NCBI GenBank assembly: GCA_964036195.1
Contig: OZ038460.1
Location: 18,603,504-18,667,503, forward strand
Length of the DNA stretch: 64,000 nucleotides
Origin: Sphaerolaimus hirsutus
Lineage: Eukaryota; Nematoda; Chromadorea; Monhysterida; Sphaerolaimidae
Direction of reading: 5' to 3'
Below the pieces are notes generated by a model. The model was not told the DNA's origin and made no database searches. It saw nothing but the letters and a program-made list of their open reading frames with translations. How positions within the stretch are numbered: the stretch's first letter is position 1; every line of letters starts with the position of its first letter. The position numbers and the translations under genes were made by a program. This document shows, piece after piece, positions 45,640 to 58,107 of this stretch.

Positions 45640-47740
45640 AAGAAAGTCAAATTATATAAGAATCTGTTTGAGCGGATTTAATTGTGTTTGAATGTGAAAT
45701 GTTTTGTTTTTACAGTGACACATCTAAAATACATTAATACCGTCTTGGCATTTGCCACACATGGAAAGCATCTGTAGAGCAGCCGGTGTCTAAGTTCTTC
45801 TATATTTAGGTACCATACCGGGAAGTGACGCGCCGACCCACTCAACTTGATAAAATACTCGATTTTCTTGTGACTCGACTGAAAGTTTTGGTGTTTTGAC
45901 TCAAATACCGAATTATCGAACCTTTTCTATGCTGGATATTGGCTTAGAAACGATATAGGGTGTTGTATGAGGTATCGGGCATTTGTTATCGACTTTCGAC
46001 AAAAAAACAGCTATGCCATTCGACCCTGTGCTGGCCCCGCGAGATAAATCTACCGTATTTCCTCGAAATACCCCATTGAATTGATTGTACACCCCCTCAA
46101 AATACCCCCGTCTGGAATGATGTACATCATGTATTTATGTAATGTGAATATGATGATTAATTTCCATCACAACTACACCATAATTGTTAAAACGTATTTA
46201 CGTTTACTCGATAAATACGTATACTCGAGTACTGCGTAAATATGTTTACGTTTCCCCCGAAAAAACATACCGGTACTCACTTACTCGCGTACTTTTTGAA
46301 AGTACACTAGTACAGAAAACGTAATTGTGGGAAAAATTTTGGGTGCATAACGAAATTTCTGACGAAATAATAATCATCCCCTCCCCTCGAATTAACCATT
46401 TTCGAGGAAATCGTATAAAGTTTCGCGGCAATTAGCTATAAAAACATTTTTGTTCAAAAACTTAAATTTTCGTTAGCCACACGAATTTCCACACGTGCGA
46501 CGTTTTTGCAGGCGATTTCTGTAGGCGTTTAATGTGTAAATACAAGGTGCCATTTCTCTACCCAGGCTTCTATTCCGTCAAGTTACAAGTGTCGAAAGAT
46601 TTTGCTAATTGCGTGTCAAGCGTCAACTTAGATTCACCTCGCACTTATTAGATGGGAAATTGAGCTTAGAAATGGAACGGGTTTTTTTTGTTTCTAAAGA
46701 AATAAAATTAGAGAAAATCAATTATTTCTTTCTTTCCATTGACACTTTTCCCTCAATTGACAACATTTCTGGAGTCAACTTGACAGTTGACACTGGCTTG
46801 TCACTTGACAAAGTGCACAATTGCACCCACTTTCAAGTTGTCAAGTGTCCGCGCCAGGCAGCTCTGCATGAATGCATGAATTAGTCTGCCTCAATGAGTG
46901 TGTATTTATTTTCTTATTCTCTTGTATTTGTATCAATAATACCTACCAGGTCTCGGTGTCTTTACGAGGGATAATTTTTTTCGTTACACGGATAAAAAGT
47001 GGGTGATTGATGTTTTTAGTCTACTTATAGTATCATAGCTAAAAAATGACTTGAAAAAGTGTTGGCTTTTTGTTCTGCTAAGCATTGCCTTTAAAAAATC
47101 TAGTGAGTTAGGTATTTACCTAGTAAAATATGTTTATGTTTACAGGTTTTTCGTAGCCTTTCAGCGGTGGTATTTATATTTGTTAAATGTTCGCGGAAGC
47201 GTTCTTTACCGTAATTCCTTGAATTAACCCTCTTTGTTTGGGCAATTTAGGAATCACCCCTCCACTGAAGCACTTTACGGTTAAATATACAATATGTAGG
47301 TATTTTCCTTGTAATATCGTATTTCCTCGAATTACCCCCGGGGGTTTATTTTTTCAGTGTGAAAATTTTGAGCGGGGGGGGGGGGGTATTATTTCGCCGG
47401 AAATTTTTTTAAAATCCCAGTACTAAATCGTTGTTTGTAACGTACACAGACGTCGAAAAATGCGAGAAAAAACCGCCATTTATAAGACTGTATAGACATA
47501 TCTCCACCTATACAATTTCGAGAGAACTGCGTGCAAAGGATGCCTAATGCAAAAGATAGGGGCACAATCACAGCCTCATTTTTTGCCCGATTCGTGTGTG
47601 TTTTTGCACACAATGCAGTCACTATTTATTAGTACAAAATGCCCTTTACAAACACGTTACAATCTTGACAAACAGGGTTAGTAGATGGCAAAGTTGCTTC
47701 CCAAGAATGCAATTGCACATGTATAGGGGGTGAACTTGAG
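45640..47740. other. AT-rich region with repeat fragments
   Basis: No gene recognised. Blocks near 46050-46110 and 47318-47400 carry CCGTATTTCCTCGAAATACCCC ends. Near 46190-46330 lies a copy of an ACGTATTTACGTTTACTCG repeat also seen at 12.83-13.29 and 53.53-53.96 kb. Confidence 0.45.
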
Positions 47741-49640
47741 TTTTTAGGGGCTGAGTTTTCAATTCAGGGTTGAGTTGATGGGTGTTTATAAATTAGGGTT
47801 GAGTTGACAGAAGTTTAAAAATAAGGGGCTGTTGACACAAGTTTACAAATTAGAGGCTGAGTTTATGGGAGTTGAGTTGATGGGTGTTTGCCAAATTTGG
47901 GGCTGAGTTTATGGGAGTTAACAATAACATTACCATAATCCTTCAGTGAGGCCCCCGGGGCTAAAAAATATAAATTGTGATATGATGCATTTGTGGGTTA
48001 CTGATTACAATGATTTGAAATATGCACTCCATTCTGACAGTACATTACCATAACCCTGAAATTGAATCCCTGGGGCCAAAACTTTCAAATTGTGAAATGA
48101 TGCATTGTGGGTTTCTAATTGCACTGATTTGATATATAATGCACTCCATTTTGACACTACATAACCCTGAAAACTACATAACCATAACCCTGAAAATGAA
48201 CCTCTGGAACCGAAAACTTTCAATTTGTGAAATCATTCATTCTTGGGTTTCTGATTGCACTGATGAGTTGATGGGTGTTTGCCAAATTAGGGGCTGAGTT
48301 TATGGGAGTTAACAATAACATTACCATAATCCTTCAGTGAGGCCCCCGGGGCTAAAAAATATAAATTGTGATATGATGCATTTGTGGGTTACTGATTACA
48401 ATGATTTGAAATATGCACTCCATTCTGACAGTACATTACCATAACCCTGAAATTGAATCCCTGGGGCCAAAACTTTCAAATTGTGAAATGATGCATTGTG
48501 GGTTTCTAATTGCACTGATTTGATATATAATGCACTCCATTTTGACACTACATAACCCTGAAAACTACATGACCATAACCCTGAAAATGAACCTCTGGAA
48601 CCAAAAAACTTTCAATTTGTGAAATCATTCATTCTTGGGTTTCTGATTGCACTGATTTGATATATGCACTCCATTTTGACACTACATTACCATAACCCTA
48701 AAAATGAACCCATGGGGCCAAATACTTTCAATTTGAGAAATAATGCATTTTCGGGTTTCTGATAGCACTAATTTAAAATATGCACTTCATTTTGACACTA
48801 CATTACCATAACCCTAAAAATGAACCCCCTGGGCTGAAAACTTTCAAATCATAAAATGATGCATTTGTGGGTTTCTGATTGTAGCAATTTCAAATATGCA
48901 CTCCATTTTGACACTAAATTACTAAAACCCTGAAATTGAACCCCTAGACCAAAAAATTTCAAATTGTGAAATGATGCATTTTGCAGGTTTCTAATTGCAC
49001 TGATTCGAAATGACTCAATTTTAACTCTACATTACTGTAAGCCTTAAATTGAAAATTGAAAATAAATTAGAAATTGTGAAATGATGCATTTCTGGCTTTT
49101 TGATTGCCTTGATTTGAAATATGCACTTCATTTTGACACTACATTACCATAAGCCTGAAAATGAACCCCCAGGGCTAAAAATTTTCAAATCATAAAATGA
49201 TGTGTTTGTGGGTTTCTGATTGTAGCGATTTCAAATATACACTCAATTTTTACACCACATTACTAAAACCCTGATAATGAACACCTGGGCCCAAAAACTT
49301 TCAATTTGTGAAATGATGCATTTGTGGGTTTTTTATTGCAGTGATTTGAGATGTGCACTCCATTTCTACTCTACATAACCATAACCTTTAAGTCTAACCC
49401 CTGGGGCTAAAAAATTGAAGATTGTGAATTGATGCATTTGTGGATTGATGCTAGAGATTATTTCAAATATTCATTCTATTTTGACACTACATTACCATAA
49501 ACCTGAAAATGAGTTTACAGGAGTTTCCAAATTAGGGACTGAGTTTATGGGAGTTTCCAAATTAGGGGCTGAGTCTATGGGAGTTTCCAAATTAGGGGCT
49601 GAGTTTACAGGAGTTTCCAAACTAAGGGCTTTGTTTACAG
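47740..49640. repeat. Satellite array, ~120-bp monomer with a larger duplicated block
   Basis: Monomers contain TGCACTCCATTTTGACACTACATTACCATAACCCTGAAA, a variable CCCCTGGGGC, CTTTCAAATTGTGAAATGATGCATTTGTGGGTTTCTGATTGCACTGATTTGA. About a dozen copies with substitutions and small indels. The blocks 47878-48220 and 48262-48600 are nearly identical, a more recent duplication of a multimer. The borders are shorter ~30-bp repeats GAGTTTATGGGAGTTTCCAAATTAGGGGCT. Confidence 0.85.
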
Positions 49641-50170
49641 GATTTAGAGGGGGTCCCCATGGGGTGCCATTTTTGGGGGGTCTCCAGGGGGTGCCATTTT
49701 TTGGAGCCACATATGGGGGTGCCATTTCAAGGGGGTCCCCATGGGATGCCATTTTTTGGGTGGTCCCCAGCGGTGCCATTTTTTGTTGGTCCTTAGGGGG
49801 GTGCTATATTTTTTTGTGGGGGGGTCCATAGGGGGTGCCATTTTGGGGGGGGGGTCCCCAGGGGGTGCCATTTTTGGAGAGTCCCCAGGGGGAGCCAACT
49901 TTGGGTGGGTCCCCAGGGGGTGCCATTTTTGTGGCGGTTCCTAGGGGGTGCCATGTTTGGGGGTCCCCAGGGGGTGCCATTTTTGGGGGGTCCCCAGGGG
50001 GTGCTATTTTTGGGGGGTCCCTAAGGGGTGCCATTTTTTGGTGGTCCTCAGGGGGTGTCATATTTGTGGGGCCCTAGGGGGTCCCATTTTTGGGTGGTTC
50101 CCAGGGGGTGCCACTTTTGGGGGGTTCCCTGGGTGATGCCATTTGGAGGGGGGTCCCCACTGGGGTGTCA
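49640..50170. repeat. G-rich minisatellite (GGTCCCCAGGGGGTGCCATTTTTG, ~30 bp)
   Basis: About 16-18 units of a ~30-bp repeat. Because the unit length is near a multiple of three, several frames on both strands stay open and produce Gly/Pro repeat peptides; these are not genes. It follows the satellite directly and ends at the TIR element at 50203. Confidence 0.85.
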
Positions 50171-50202
50171 GTTTTTGCAAGCCTCTGAGTAGTGGGTACC
50201 TA

Positions 50203-50598
50203 TAGCAGGATTCTCTCCAACCTTCAGTTGGGTTTTGTGGTTCTCTACAATTAATACCACAAGGATTTACAAACACAAAAAGAACAGCAAAGCACAAATG
50301 TAACCAATTTAAGATAACAACAAATTTTGACACCTTGCAAAAACCACACTATCATATCACAAAACCTATACCACACAAAATGCACACTGCCCAACCATTT
50401 TACAGAAGTTTACAAAAAATCCATTCCAAAACATTGCATCTTTGGTATTGGTCTTGTTATTGTTGGTACATTACATACCGCATTTCAAAACACATGCCTA
50501 GCATGTGGGCAAACTTAACTAAACTATCATATTTCCTCCAATGGTATTAATTGTAGAGAACCACAAAACCCGACCGAAGGTCGGAGAGAATCCTGCTA
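50203..50598. mobile_element. 396-bp MITE with ~57-bp TIRs
   Basis: The left end TAGCAGGATTCTCTCC.. and right end ..GGAGAGAATCCTGCTA are inverted repeats out to TTGTGGTTCTCTACAATTAATACCA. The interior is AT-rich with no usable ORF. Confidence 0.75.
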
Positions 50599-50699
50599 GT
50601 ATAAGTACATAGACGGTATAAAACCTGTTCTAACATAACACAGTCATTGTTTTTCACATGTGTTCTGAGTTTCCCGGAGCTTTTGTCATCTACGTTCGA

Positions 50700-50845
50700 T
50701 ACCTATACTCTGAATTTGGGGGGGGGGCGTATTTCGAGGGGGGTTTATAAACTCATAGTGTCCATTTTGAGGGGGTCGGGGTATTTCGAGACGGGGGTAT
50801 TTCGAGGGGGGGGGGCTATTTCGAGGAAATACGGTACGTTGTTTT
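50700..50845. repeat. TATTTCGAGG/CCTCGAAATA repeat block
   Basis: G-run-rich block with GGGGCGTATTTCGAGG, GTATTTCGAGACGG and TATTTCGAGGAAATACGGTAC. One terminus of the ACCGTATTTCCTCGAAATA family. Confidence 0.5.
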
Positions 50846-51272
50846 ATTTGTCAAAATACGGTAACACACCTTGTGAAGCGTGTAGTCGGTATATTTTCCA
50901 GTGTAAATTCAGACTTGACGCCGGTCCTAAATAAATTGCTCACAAAAGAACTCATTTTCCAGTGTTTTGTACAGTCATTGCCTTGCATTTTGTTTTCCAA
51001 ATGGGGGGGGGGGGTAATCGAGGAAACACGGTATACCAAATAATATGAATGCGGACATAAATACACAAGTGGCCAACCACATTTGTCCAAGGAACAGCGC
51101 AAAATAGTTTACTGGCGCATCATTTAGAACAGTTGTTCGTTTGACTCCAAATAAATAATACAACCGTCGAATTACCGCCCCCAACTTTTCGGTGCTTCTA
51201 TTGAAAATTCTGGCTATAATGCGCGAGTTTGTAATATTTGTATGTGCAAATGCAATTGTAGAATCATAACTG

Positions 51273-51560
51273 GTGCGATTCCCAGACCCTGTGAAATGTA
51301 AAATGTCATGAAACGTACGTTTGCCATTTTACAGGGCATTTTACATGACTTTTGAAACTTTGCATGACATTTTACAGGGAATTTTGCATAACTTTAGACA
51401 CTTTGCATGACATTTGACATTTTCCGATACATTTTAAATGACTTTTGACACTACATGACATCCGACAAGTGTCAAAGGTCATGTAAAATGCTCTGTAAAA
51501 ATTTTCATTTACTTTTTACCTGTCATTTGATATTTTCCAGGGCATTTTGCATGTCGTTCT
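51273..51560. mobile_element. Introner-family copy, one clear end
   Basis: Begins CTG|GTGCGATTCCCAGACCCTGTGAAATG, matching the introner-like terminus. It is followed by a tandem of CATTTTACAGGGCATTTTACATGACTTTTGACACTTTGCATGA. The right end is not clear. Confidence 0.5.
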
Positions 51561-51571
51561 ATTTGGGCCCA

Positions 51572-51720
51572 CACACGCTAGTTGACATTGACACCAAATG
51601 TCAACTGGTGCCGATCCCGATTCAAAGCTTGCTGACGAGCCGACGAATGACGTTCAAATGCAAGCTTGGAATTGGGAATGGAACCAGTTGACATTTGGTG
51701 TCGATGTCAACTAGCGTGTG
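51572..51720. mobile_element. Small palindrome, CACACGCTAGTTGACA ends
   Basis: Left CACACGCTAGTTGACAT.., right ..ATGTCAACTAGCGTGTG, with inner pair CAAATGTCAACTGGT / ACCAGTTGACATTTGG. About 149 bp, no ORF. Member of the ACTAGTGTG-ended group. Confidence 0.7.
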
Positions 51721-51895
51721 GGGGGCCTTAGAAGAATTACGCTACCGAGCGTGATGAAACAACAAGCATGATCAAATAAGTTTTCTTGTATTCTCTGTAG
51801 GTGTTTTTGCGTTTTTCGTAGTTCCCGCTTGCAGTTTGCATAGTTCTGATTGTGAAAAGCTTTTTTGTTGAAGAGCTGAATTCATGTCTTTATAG

Positions 51896-52091
51896 GTATA
51901 CTCGGCGGACATCACACATAGTATGGAAACCTACAATAACCCATCTGAATAATGAACCAAAAGTTATACAGTTTTTCGTCATAATATTTCGTTTTCACTA
52001 TGGAATAATTAGTTATGAAATTTATCACAGGATTCTATTCATTAAATTATGGTAGGATTCTGCGCATACTTTGCGGTCCGCCGAGTATAAA
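51896..52091 (+). mobile_element. GTATACTCGGCGGAC MITE, copy inverted relative to 9497-9692
   Basis: Ends GTATACTCGGCGGAC / GTCCGCCGAGTATA. Same 196-bp length as the reverse-oriented copy at 9497-9692. Confidence 0.7.
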
Positions 52092-52272
52092 ATGGTATTT
52101 TATTTTTCCTATTTTTACTGTATGCATAGCCATTACCGGATGTCAATTCCGTAACGTCAAGTGACAAGAAAAATGTTTTCTGATATAACGGGGGGTTCCT
52201 GATGAAGGTCGAGTGACGGGTAATTTCATTTACAAATTTACTGTCACTTGTACAATTTGTATTGAACATACC

Positions 52273-52703
52273 TACCGTATATCCTCGAAATACCCCCGCC
52301 CCTCGTTTGACCCCCCCCCCCTCTCGAGACCACTATGAAACAATCACCCCCCCCCCTCGAAATACCCCCCCCCCCAAATTGAGTGTAAAGAGAACGTACA
52401 TGACAAATACTGCAGTTTGTGTTCTGCGTAGTGCAGAACACACGTTAAAACAATGTCGGAATCACGTTAGAACAGTGTTTATACCATCTACGTACTAATA
52501 TTAGTTTACAGGAGTCTTTACATGTCAGTTATTGATGCATTTTTCTACCCCAGCGCACATCACAAACAACGATTTTTTACTAGGATTTCAAAAAAGTTCT
52601 TGTGAAATAATAACCCCCCCTCGTTTAACCCCCCCCTCTCGGGAGCACTATGAAACAATCACCCCCGGGGGGGGGGGGGGTATTTCGAGGAAATACGGTA
52701 TTT
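52273..52703. mobile_element. Two blocks of the ACCGTATTTCCTCGAAATA family
   Basis: Opens with ACCGTATATCCTCGAAATACC and closes with GGTATTTCGAGGAAATACGGT. Two similar blocks (52290-52375 and 52612-52690) both contain CCCCTCTCG..CACTATGAAACAATCACCCC. Possibly two nested or neighbouring copies. Confidence 0.55.
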
Positions 52704-53102
52704 GGTTTTTCACGTGCAAATTTGAAAGGACATTTTACCCACAAAATCGCCTCAAACTAAGGAGCTAAAGTATCTACACAGCAGTTTTCACAAACCAATA
52801 AATCAGCTTTAACACACTTCAGTTTACCAGAATGAGGTGTCTGTCAACTTAAGTTGACGGGAATAAAAATAACTCATTCTGGTAAACTCAAGTGCATTCG
52901 AACCTGATTTATGAGTTTTCAAAATTTCAGTAGAAAGCTATACCTAAATATGTGTAGGTAGGCACAAATAGTTCGATGGTTTCTGAATATTTTGTCCACG
53001 CGGCAAACTGTTCAATAAACATAAATAAGACAAATGCGCCAGTTCTAGGGCATAAATTGACCATGCACTTTGGCACATGAGCTGGCGGCATAGCTGTTAA
53101 AA

Positions 53103-53345
53103 CTAGTGATGTGAAAAGCGCCAGAACTTTGGCGCCAAGCGCCAAAAGCGCCATGGCGCTTTTCTGACCACTAGCCTCAAGCGCCACAGCTAATTGGCGC
53201 CAAGCGGCAGGCATTTTGTTCCTGGCGATGGTCAAAAATAGCGCCAAGCGCCAATAGCGCCATGGCGCTTTTCATGGGCATGGCGCCAAGCCACAGCCAA
53301 TAAGCGCCAAAAGCGCCATGGCGACTCTGGGGTAGTGGTTGTAAA
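53103..53345. repeat. GGCGCC-rich palindromic repeat
   Basis: Opens CTAGTGATGTGAAAAGCGCC and has its inverted partner GGCGCTTTTCTGACCACTAG near 53154-53174, followed by further GCGCCAAAAGCGCCATGGCGC blocks. Same family as 44993-45171. Confidence 0.6.
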
Positions 53346-55630
53346 GCGCCATCAAAAAAGTTTTTAGAACATTTAACCAGGTTTCATTTCAGTTGACCAG
53401 TGCCAACTTTGTGGAATGCATAGTGTGCAGTATTTTTGGACTTTTTCATTCTGAAGAATTGCCTAGTGCTCGAGTCAGCCAGCCGTGTTAACATCTTTCG
53501 AAATTTTGCTGATTATATCTCATTCATTGTTGTTAAAACATATTCACATTTACATGAAAAATACGTATACTCAAGTACTGAGTAAATTCATCTGTTTCCT
53601 CTGAAAAAAGTACCTGTACTCTCATTTATGTATACTTTTAGAAAATACCTGAGTACAGAAAATATATTACAGATAGGCTTTTATATGGGCTTTTTCAAGG
53701 CATAGAAGGGAAAAGGGGGACAAAGGCTAAAAATAGAAAAAAATAGAAATTGGTATATAGGTAAGCACATGAATATAACCAATAAATAGCTGAAAATAGG
53801 CACTAAGCATGTGAACTTATGATTTTCAAGTTAAAAAGTACAAAAAGTATGAATATTGTTGATTTTTAGTGGACATTGAAGTAAATTTTCTCAAAAATAC
53901 TCACTTTTACATTTTTACTCATGAGTGAAAATAACAAATTTTACTCTACATTCACTGTACTCATGGGTTTAGTGAAAAACTACATTACGTTTATGTACAC
54001 TTTGAAAAGTTTGGTACTTTTAACAACTTTGATGTCATTTGACATAAAGCACAATATCATTATGAATTTCTCCATATTATAATTCGATATTTCAACGTGC
54101 TCGATATTGGATACAACTATACATCTATTGCCTCAACGCCACACAATAAGATACTCCCATATCGCTATCCACAAAAATGGCGCCAGCGCCATTAAAAATG
54201 GCACATCCCTCGGCCAACTAGCACCAATCACACGCGATTGTGAGATAAAAGCCCATTGTATCACGCATAAAATTAGGCCAACCCGTTCAGTTGCAAGCAT
54301 GAGCGTTCAGCAATTCTTAAGCACATGGATTTGAACTGTGCTTTTGTGATCCATGCCTGGGGCCAGATTCAATTTGAAGGTAAGGCGCGCTACACTCAAG
54401 TAGGTGCGTGCGATTGTGCACAGGGCGTGTCGGGCGCCTTACGTTCCAATTGGATTGAGGACCTGGTCTCAAACACTTTGCCACCCCTGCCTTCATTGTG
54501 TTTTAGCCTCTGTATTGAGCGTTTGCTTCCATGGAGTTCGGTACAGTGTGGTTCCCGCTCGTACATTGTGAATATTTATGACGCTTCGCGTAACATTTGA
54601 CATTTTACAGGGTGCGTGACCGATCTCTGATGGACTAAATACGCATCATGTTGGAAACATAAAAAGAAACATGTGTTTTACTTTCGAAAATGTAAAAGCA
54701 CTTTTGAAAAAATTACGTAAACGGACCAAACTGTGAACATATGTATGGCGTAGGCTTGCTTGGCATCTAACCCGCTTGGCATGTAGACCCGTTGCGGGGG
54801 TCCCATGGATGCGGGGGGGCTGCTCAGCGCGCTAGCTATCTATCTCGATCAACTCTAGTGTAGCGCACCCCACCCAAAATTAAAAAAATTACTACAATTT
54901 CTATTCCACCTCAAACAAGATTTCTATTCTAACGTCCCTCAGGCCATCAAAAATCCAAAAACTTATCATTGGGCCACCGCGGTGCATCCAAACCAGCGTT
55001 AAGATACTTCTTGCATAGATTCACACTAATCCCCCGGGGAGGCGTGCGTGTGCGCTTTCTATTGGTCGCGTATGGTGATGGGATGGCGCCAGAAAAATGG
55101 CGCGGGCGCCATGGCGCTATTTAGAAGGAAATCCAGGCGATGGTTTTTTGGTCGGGTTTGCCGAGGGTTTTCCGGTTCTTTTGTAGATCGATATTCACTT
55201 ACTACTCAGTCTCGCAACATGTGAAATGTTTAGTATTAGTACTAAATGAATGAATGAATGAATCGCCAATGAATGGCGCCAGCGCCCTGGCCCCTTTCCG
55301 TTACTACAGGAACGAATTTTTGGGCCCCCCCCCTGTTCGCCGGGCCCGTATACAATCCGCCCCCCGCTCAAAAATCCTGCGTACGTCCCTGATTCTGCCA
55401 AGTAAACTCAAACTCATTAAGTGAGCATGCTGTTCACTTGACTATTACTTTTCTTATTGCATGCTTCTTTTTTATTTTTAAACTTTCAGTGATTGCACTG
55501 CCTTTTTTAGAGCCATGTATATTTATTTGGGCAATGCCTAATTTAATCTTCTGATATATACACACATTCAGTATCAAGCTCCCCCCCCCAAAAAAAAAGT
55601 GGTGCTTAACAGCAAAAGTGCTAACAGCTG
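53346..55630. other. Gene-free region with repeat fragments
   Basis: No recognisable exons. Contains the ACGTATACTCAAGTACTGAGTAAA repeat (53.53-53.96 kb), a TTTACAGGGTGCGTGAC fragment near 54600, a GCTATCTATCTCG fragment near 54835 and a degraded ACGTAGCCAGG-type element ending near 55392. Confidence 0.4.
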
Positions 55631-55812
55631 GTGCCAATCCCAGACCCTGTAAAGTAAAGTGTCAAATGTCATGCTAAGTGTCAATTGTCATGACACATGT
55701 TTACATATAAAATGTAAAGTGTCAATTGCCGTGCAAAGTTCAGCAATAAATTTTTTGTTTTGATTGACATTTTACATGACATTTGACACTTTACAGGGTC
55801 TTAAAACTGCCG
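55631..55812. mobile_element. Introner-family copy
   Basis: Left end CTG|GTGCCAATCCCAGACCCTGTAAAG, right end CTTTACAGGGTCTTAAAACTGCC, with internal inverted CAAATGTCATG / CATGACATTTG. The right terminus has diverged. Confidence 0.55.
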
Positions 55813-56261
55813 GTCAGTGCTATTCAATGATGCAACCCAATCACTATACTGCAATGATGCGACACTTTTTTGCTGCCAATTGAAAAGTGCGCTTGCGCTA
55901 CAATGGCGTTTCCCACAACAAAAAAGGCGCATTTCCAGCACTAGTTGGGTGGACAGAAAGTTGTTTCCGCTTGCGAGATCTCTGCTCTTTGATTACTGTG
56001 AATGCAAAGTTTATGAGTTTTGTGTCTAGTGGACCATTGAGACCGCCATTGGACCATTCAGAATAAAAGTCATAACTGGTAAGCCAAGTAAATTTGTAAA
56101 TTGAAAAAGACGTCACTCTTGTTATGCCACGTTTACCCACTTACACTTTTTCTTGTCTCTTGTTTATCAATTAGGTCTTTGAATACATAGATGACAAGGA
56201 AAATGTCAAGTAAACTCCAAGTGAAAAACAATGTCGTTAGGAAATTTTCTTGTCACTTTGT

Positions 56262-56492
56262 GTATACTCAGCAGGCCGCACGCTATGCATTTTTCGGCAG
56301 GAAACTCCAGCATGACGTCATCGCTAATAAAATAAAAATTGTTCCAACAAAAAAAGGAAAAGCGTTTCGGGAAGAAAACATACATTTTTCTTTTTTAAAT
56401 ATTTTTCTTTTTGTGAAAGTGCGTACATAAGTGTCCTGCTAGCGTGTTATTAATCAATTTTGGGCGCATACTTTGCGGTCCTCCCAGTATAC
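56262..56492 (+). mobile_element. GTATACTC-family MITE, copy
   Basis: Ends GTATACTCAGCAGG / CCTCCCAGTATAC; interior shared in order with 21885-22102. Confidence 0.6.
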
Positions 56493-56732
56493 CACGTAAC
56501 GTAGAACTTTTTCTCACTCGTTTTTTTTTTTGCTGAATTATACCACCATTCCATTGAATTCTGAAATCTGAGTTTTACTGTAGTAGGTATATTTCGTTCG
56601 GTCATGCTTGAAGTTCATTCGATTTGCTAGATTGAATTTCACTGATTTTTCAACTGCTTGGTGTCGGCAGTGAAGAATAGAGACTGATGATACTTTTTTA
56701 CCGAATACCCGACACTTTTTCCGGGTAACCCG

Positions 56733-57831
56733 TGTGTAACATTATCGTAAAATGTAAAAACCTATAATATTTAAGTAAACGTTTTCGTGTTCGCTTTTAT
56801 ATTCCATTAATTCAACTTATCAAGATTTCATTCATATTTACATTCCAATCTTAACATCTTCACATTCGCCATTTAATATCTCAAGCGATGTTGTTTACAA
56901 CGTGCGCTTCACATCGCTCACATATTTAGATCTTAGTCATTGCTCACATTCCGCCACATTTCTTTGACAAGCAGCAAGCAAATACGCCGTCATGTTTATG
57001 TTAAGCGGCGGGCCCGCCCCGAGTGGGGGGCCGGGCCCGCGCGCCATTTCAAATGCTGTCTGGCTTGTCTCACATTTTCACTATCTTGCCAGTTAAGCTC
57101 GCTTTTCATCGGAAAAGCGAGCGGGCAAGGATTGAACTTTCACACTTGGAAATGTTGGGTAAAAATCGGAGATTAGAGCCGACCGATTGGCGCCAAACCA
57201 ATCGCCATCGGTCTGGCCCTTAAAAGCCGATTTCACAGCTAAAATCGGCAGTGTTTGCAACCTCGTCAACTTCACACGAATCTCTTCCTAGGATCTAAAT
57301 AAGCGCAGTAGTCACTTTATTAAGTAGCTTATTTTTGGTGCTAAGTTTAACTCTTGGTGCTAAAAGTCACCTCAGTGCTTTATTTCACACCCGCGCTGTT
57401 TGAGGTGCTTTATTCACAACCGCGCCACTTAATTGTCGCCTTTTGTCGTAATTAAGTGCCTTCTTTAAATTACCTTATTTCTCCGGTAATTAGAGCTTCT
57501 TTTACGTTTTATTTAAGTAATTAATTTAGTTGTAAATTAATTCTTTTGTTTACGTATATTTTAATATCTATTTTATTTACATTTATTTCTTCGTATTTAA
57601 TTGTCTAAATAAAGTCGTTCTTCAAAACTTTTGGTAAACAATCTAAATTTGCTTCACACTAACTCACGTCAATTTACTTCAACTCAACTAATCACATTTG
57701 ATAAAATAACGGAACGTCAACTAGAGACGACGCTTCACGTCAACTTTCATACTTTCACATTTGTCCTCTTCCTCGGTTAGGAATAGGAGCTGGTTCACAA
57801 GTCACTTCAACAAGTTCCGTATTATTTTACA
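56733..57831 (+). repeat. 5' LTR of a BEL/Pao retrotransposon
   Basis: 1,099 bp from TGTGTAACATTATCG to GTATTATTTTACA. Its limits come from comparison with the solo LTR at 36037-37134 and from the primer-binding site directly after. The 5-bp sequence before it is ACCCG; the matching copy after the 3' LTR would lie outside the window. Confidence 0.9.
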
Positions 57832-57849
57832 TGGCGCAGCGAGCAGGGT
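57832..57849 (+). other. Putative tRNA primer-binding site
   Basis: TGGCGCAGCGAGCAGGGT begins right after the LTR with the expected TGG (complement of a tRNA CCA end). I cannot assign the primer tRNA from memory. Confidence 0.6.
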
Positions 57850-58107
57850 GACTAATTAAAGCTAATTGGTCACTCTCATTAAGTCGTCTCGCGCGAAATT
57901 TCATTGGAAATTGTTTTTCACAACTTGAGTCACACACACGAGGTTACGGTAATACGGTTTTGGACGCAAAATCGTTAGTAGCGCGTGCATATTTACGTAC
58001 GATTTTACAAGTACAAGTCACAATAAACGAAATATTTATATTTATTTTATTTCGTTCACAGCTAGCTACCACTTTGCTAATAAGCAATCAATTGATCAAG
58101 ATTTGCT

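Noticed and set aside
49445-50333. Several overlapping Gly/Pro-repeat ORFs on both strands
   Set aside because: They arise from a ~30-bp minisatellite whose period keeps many frames open. No start context, domain or exon-like composition.
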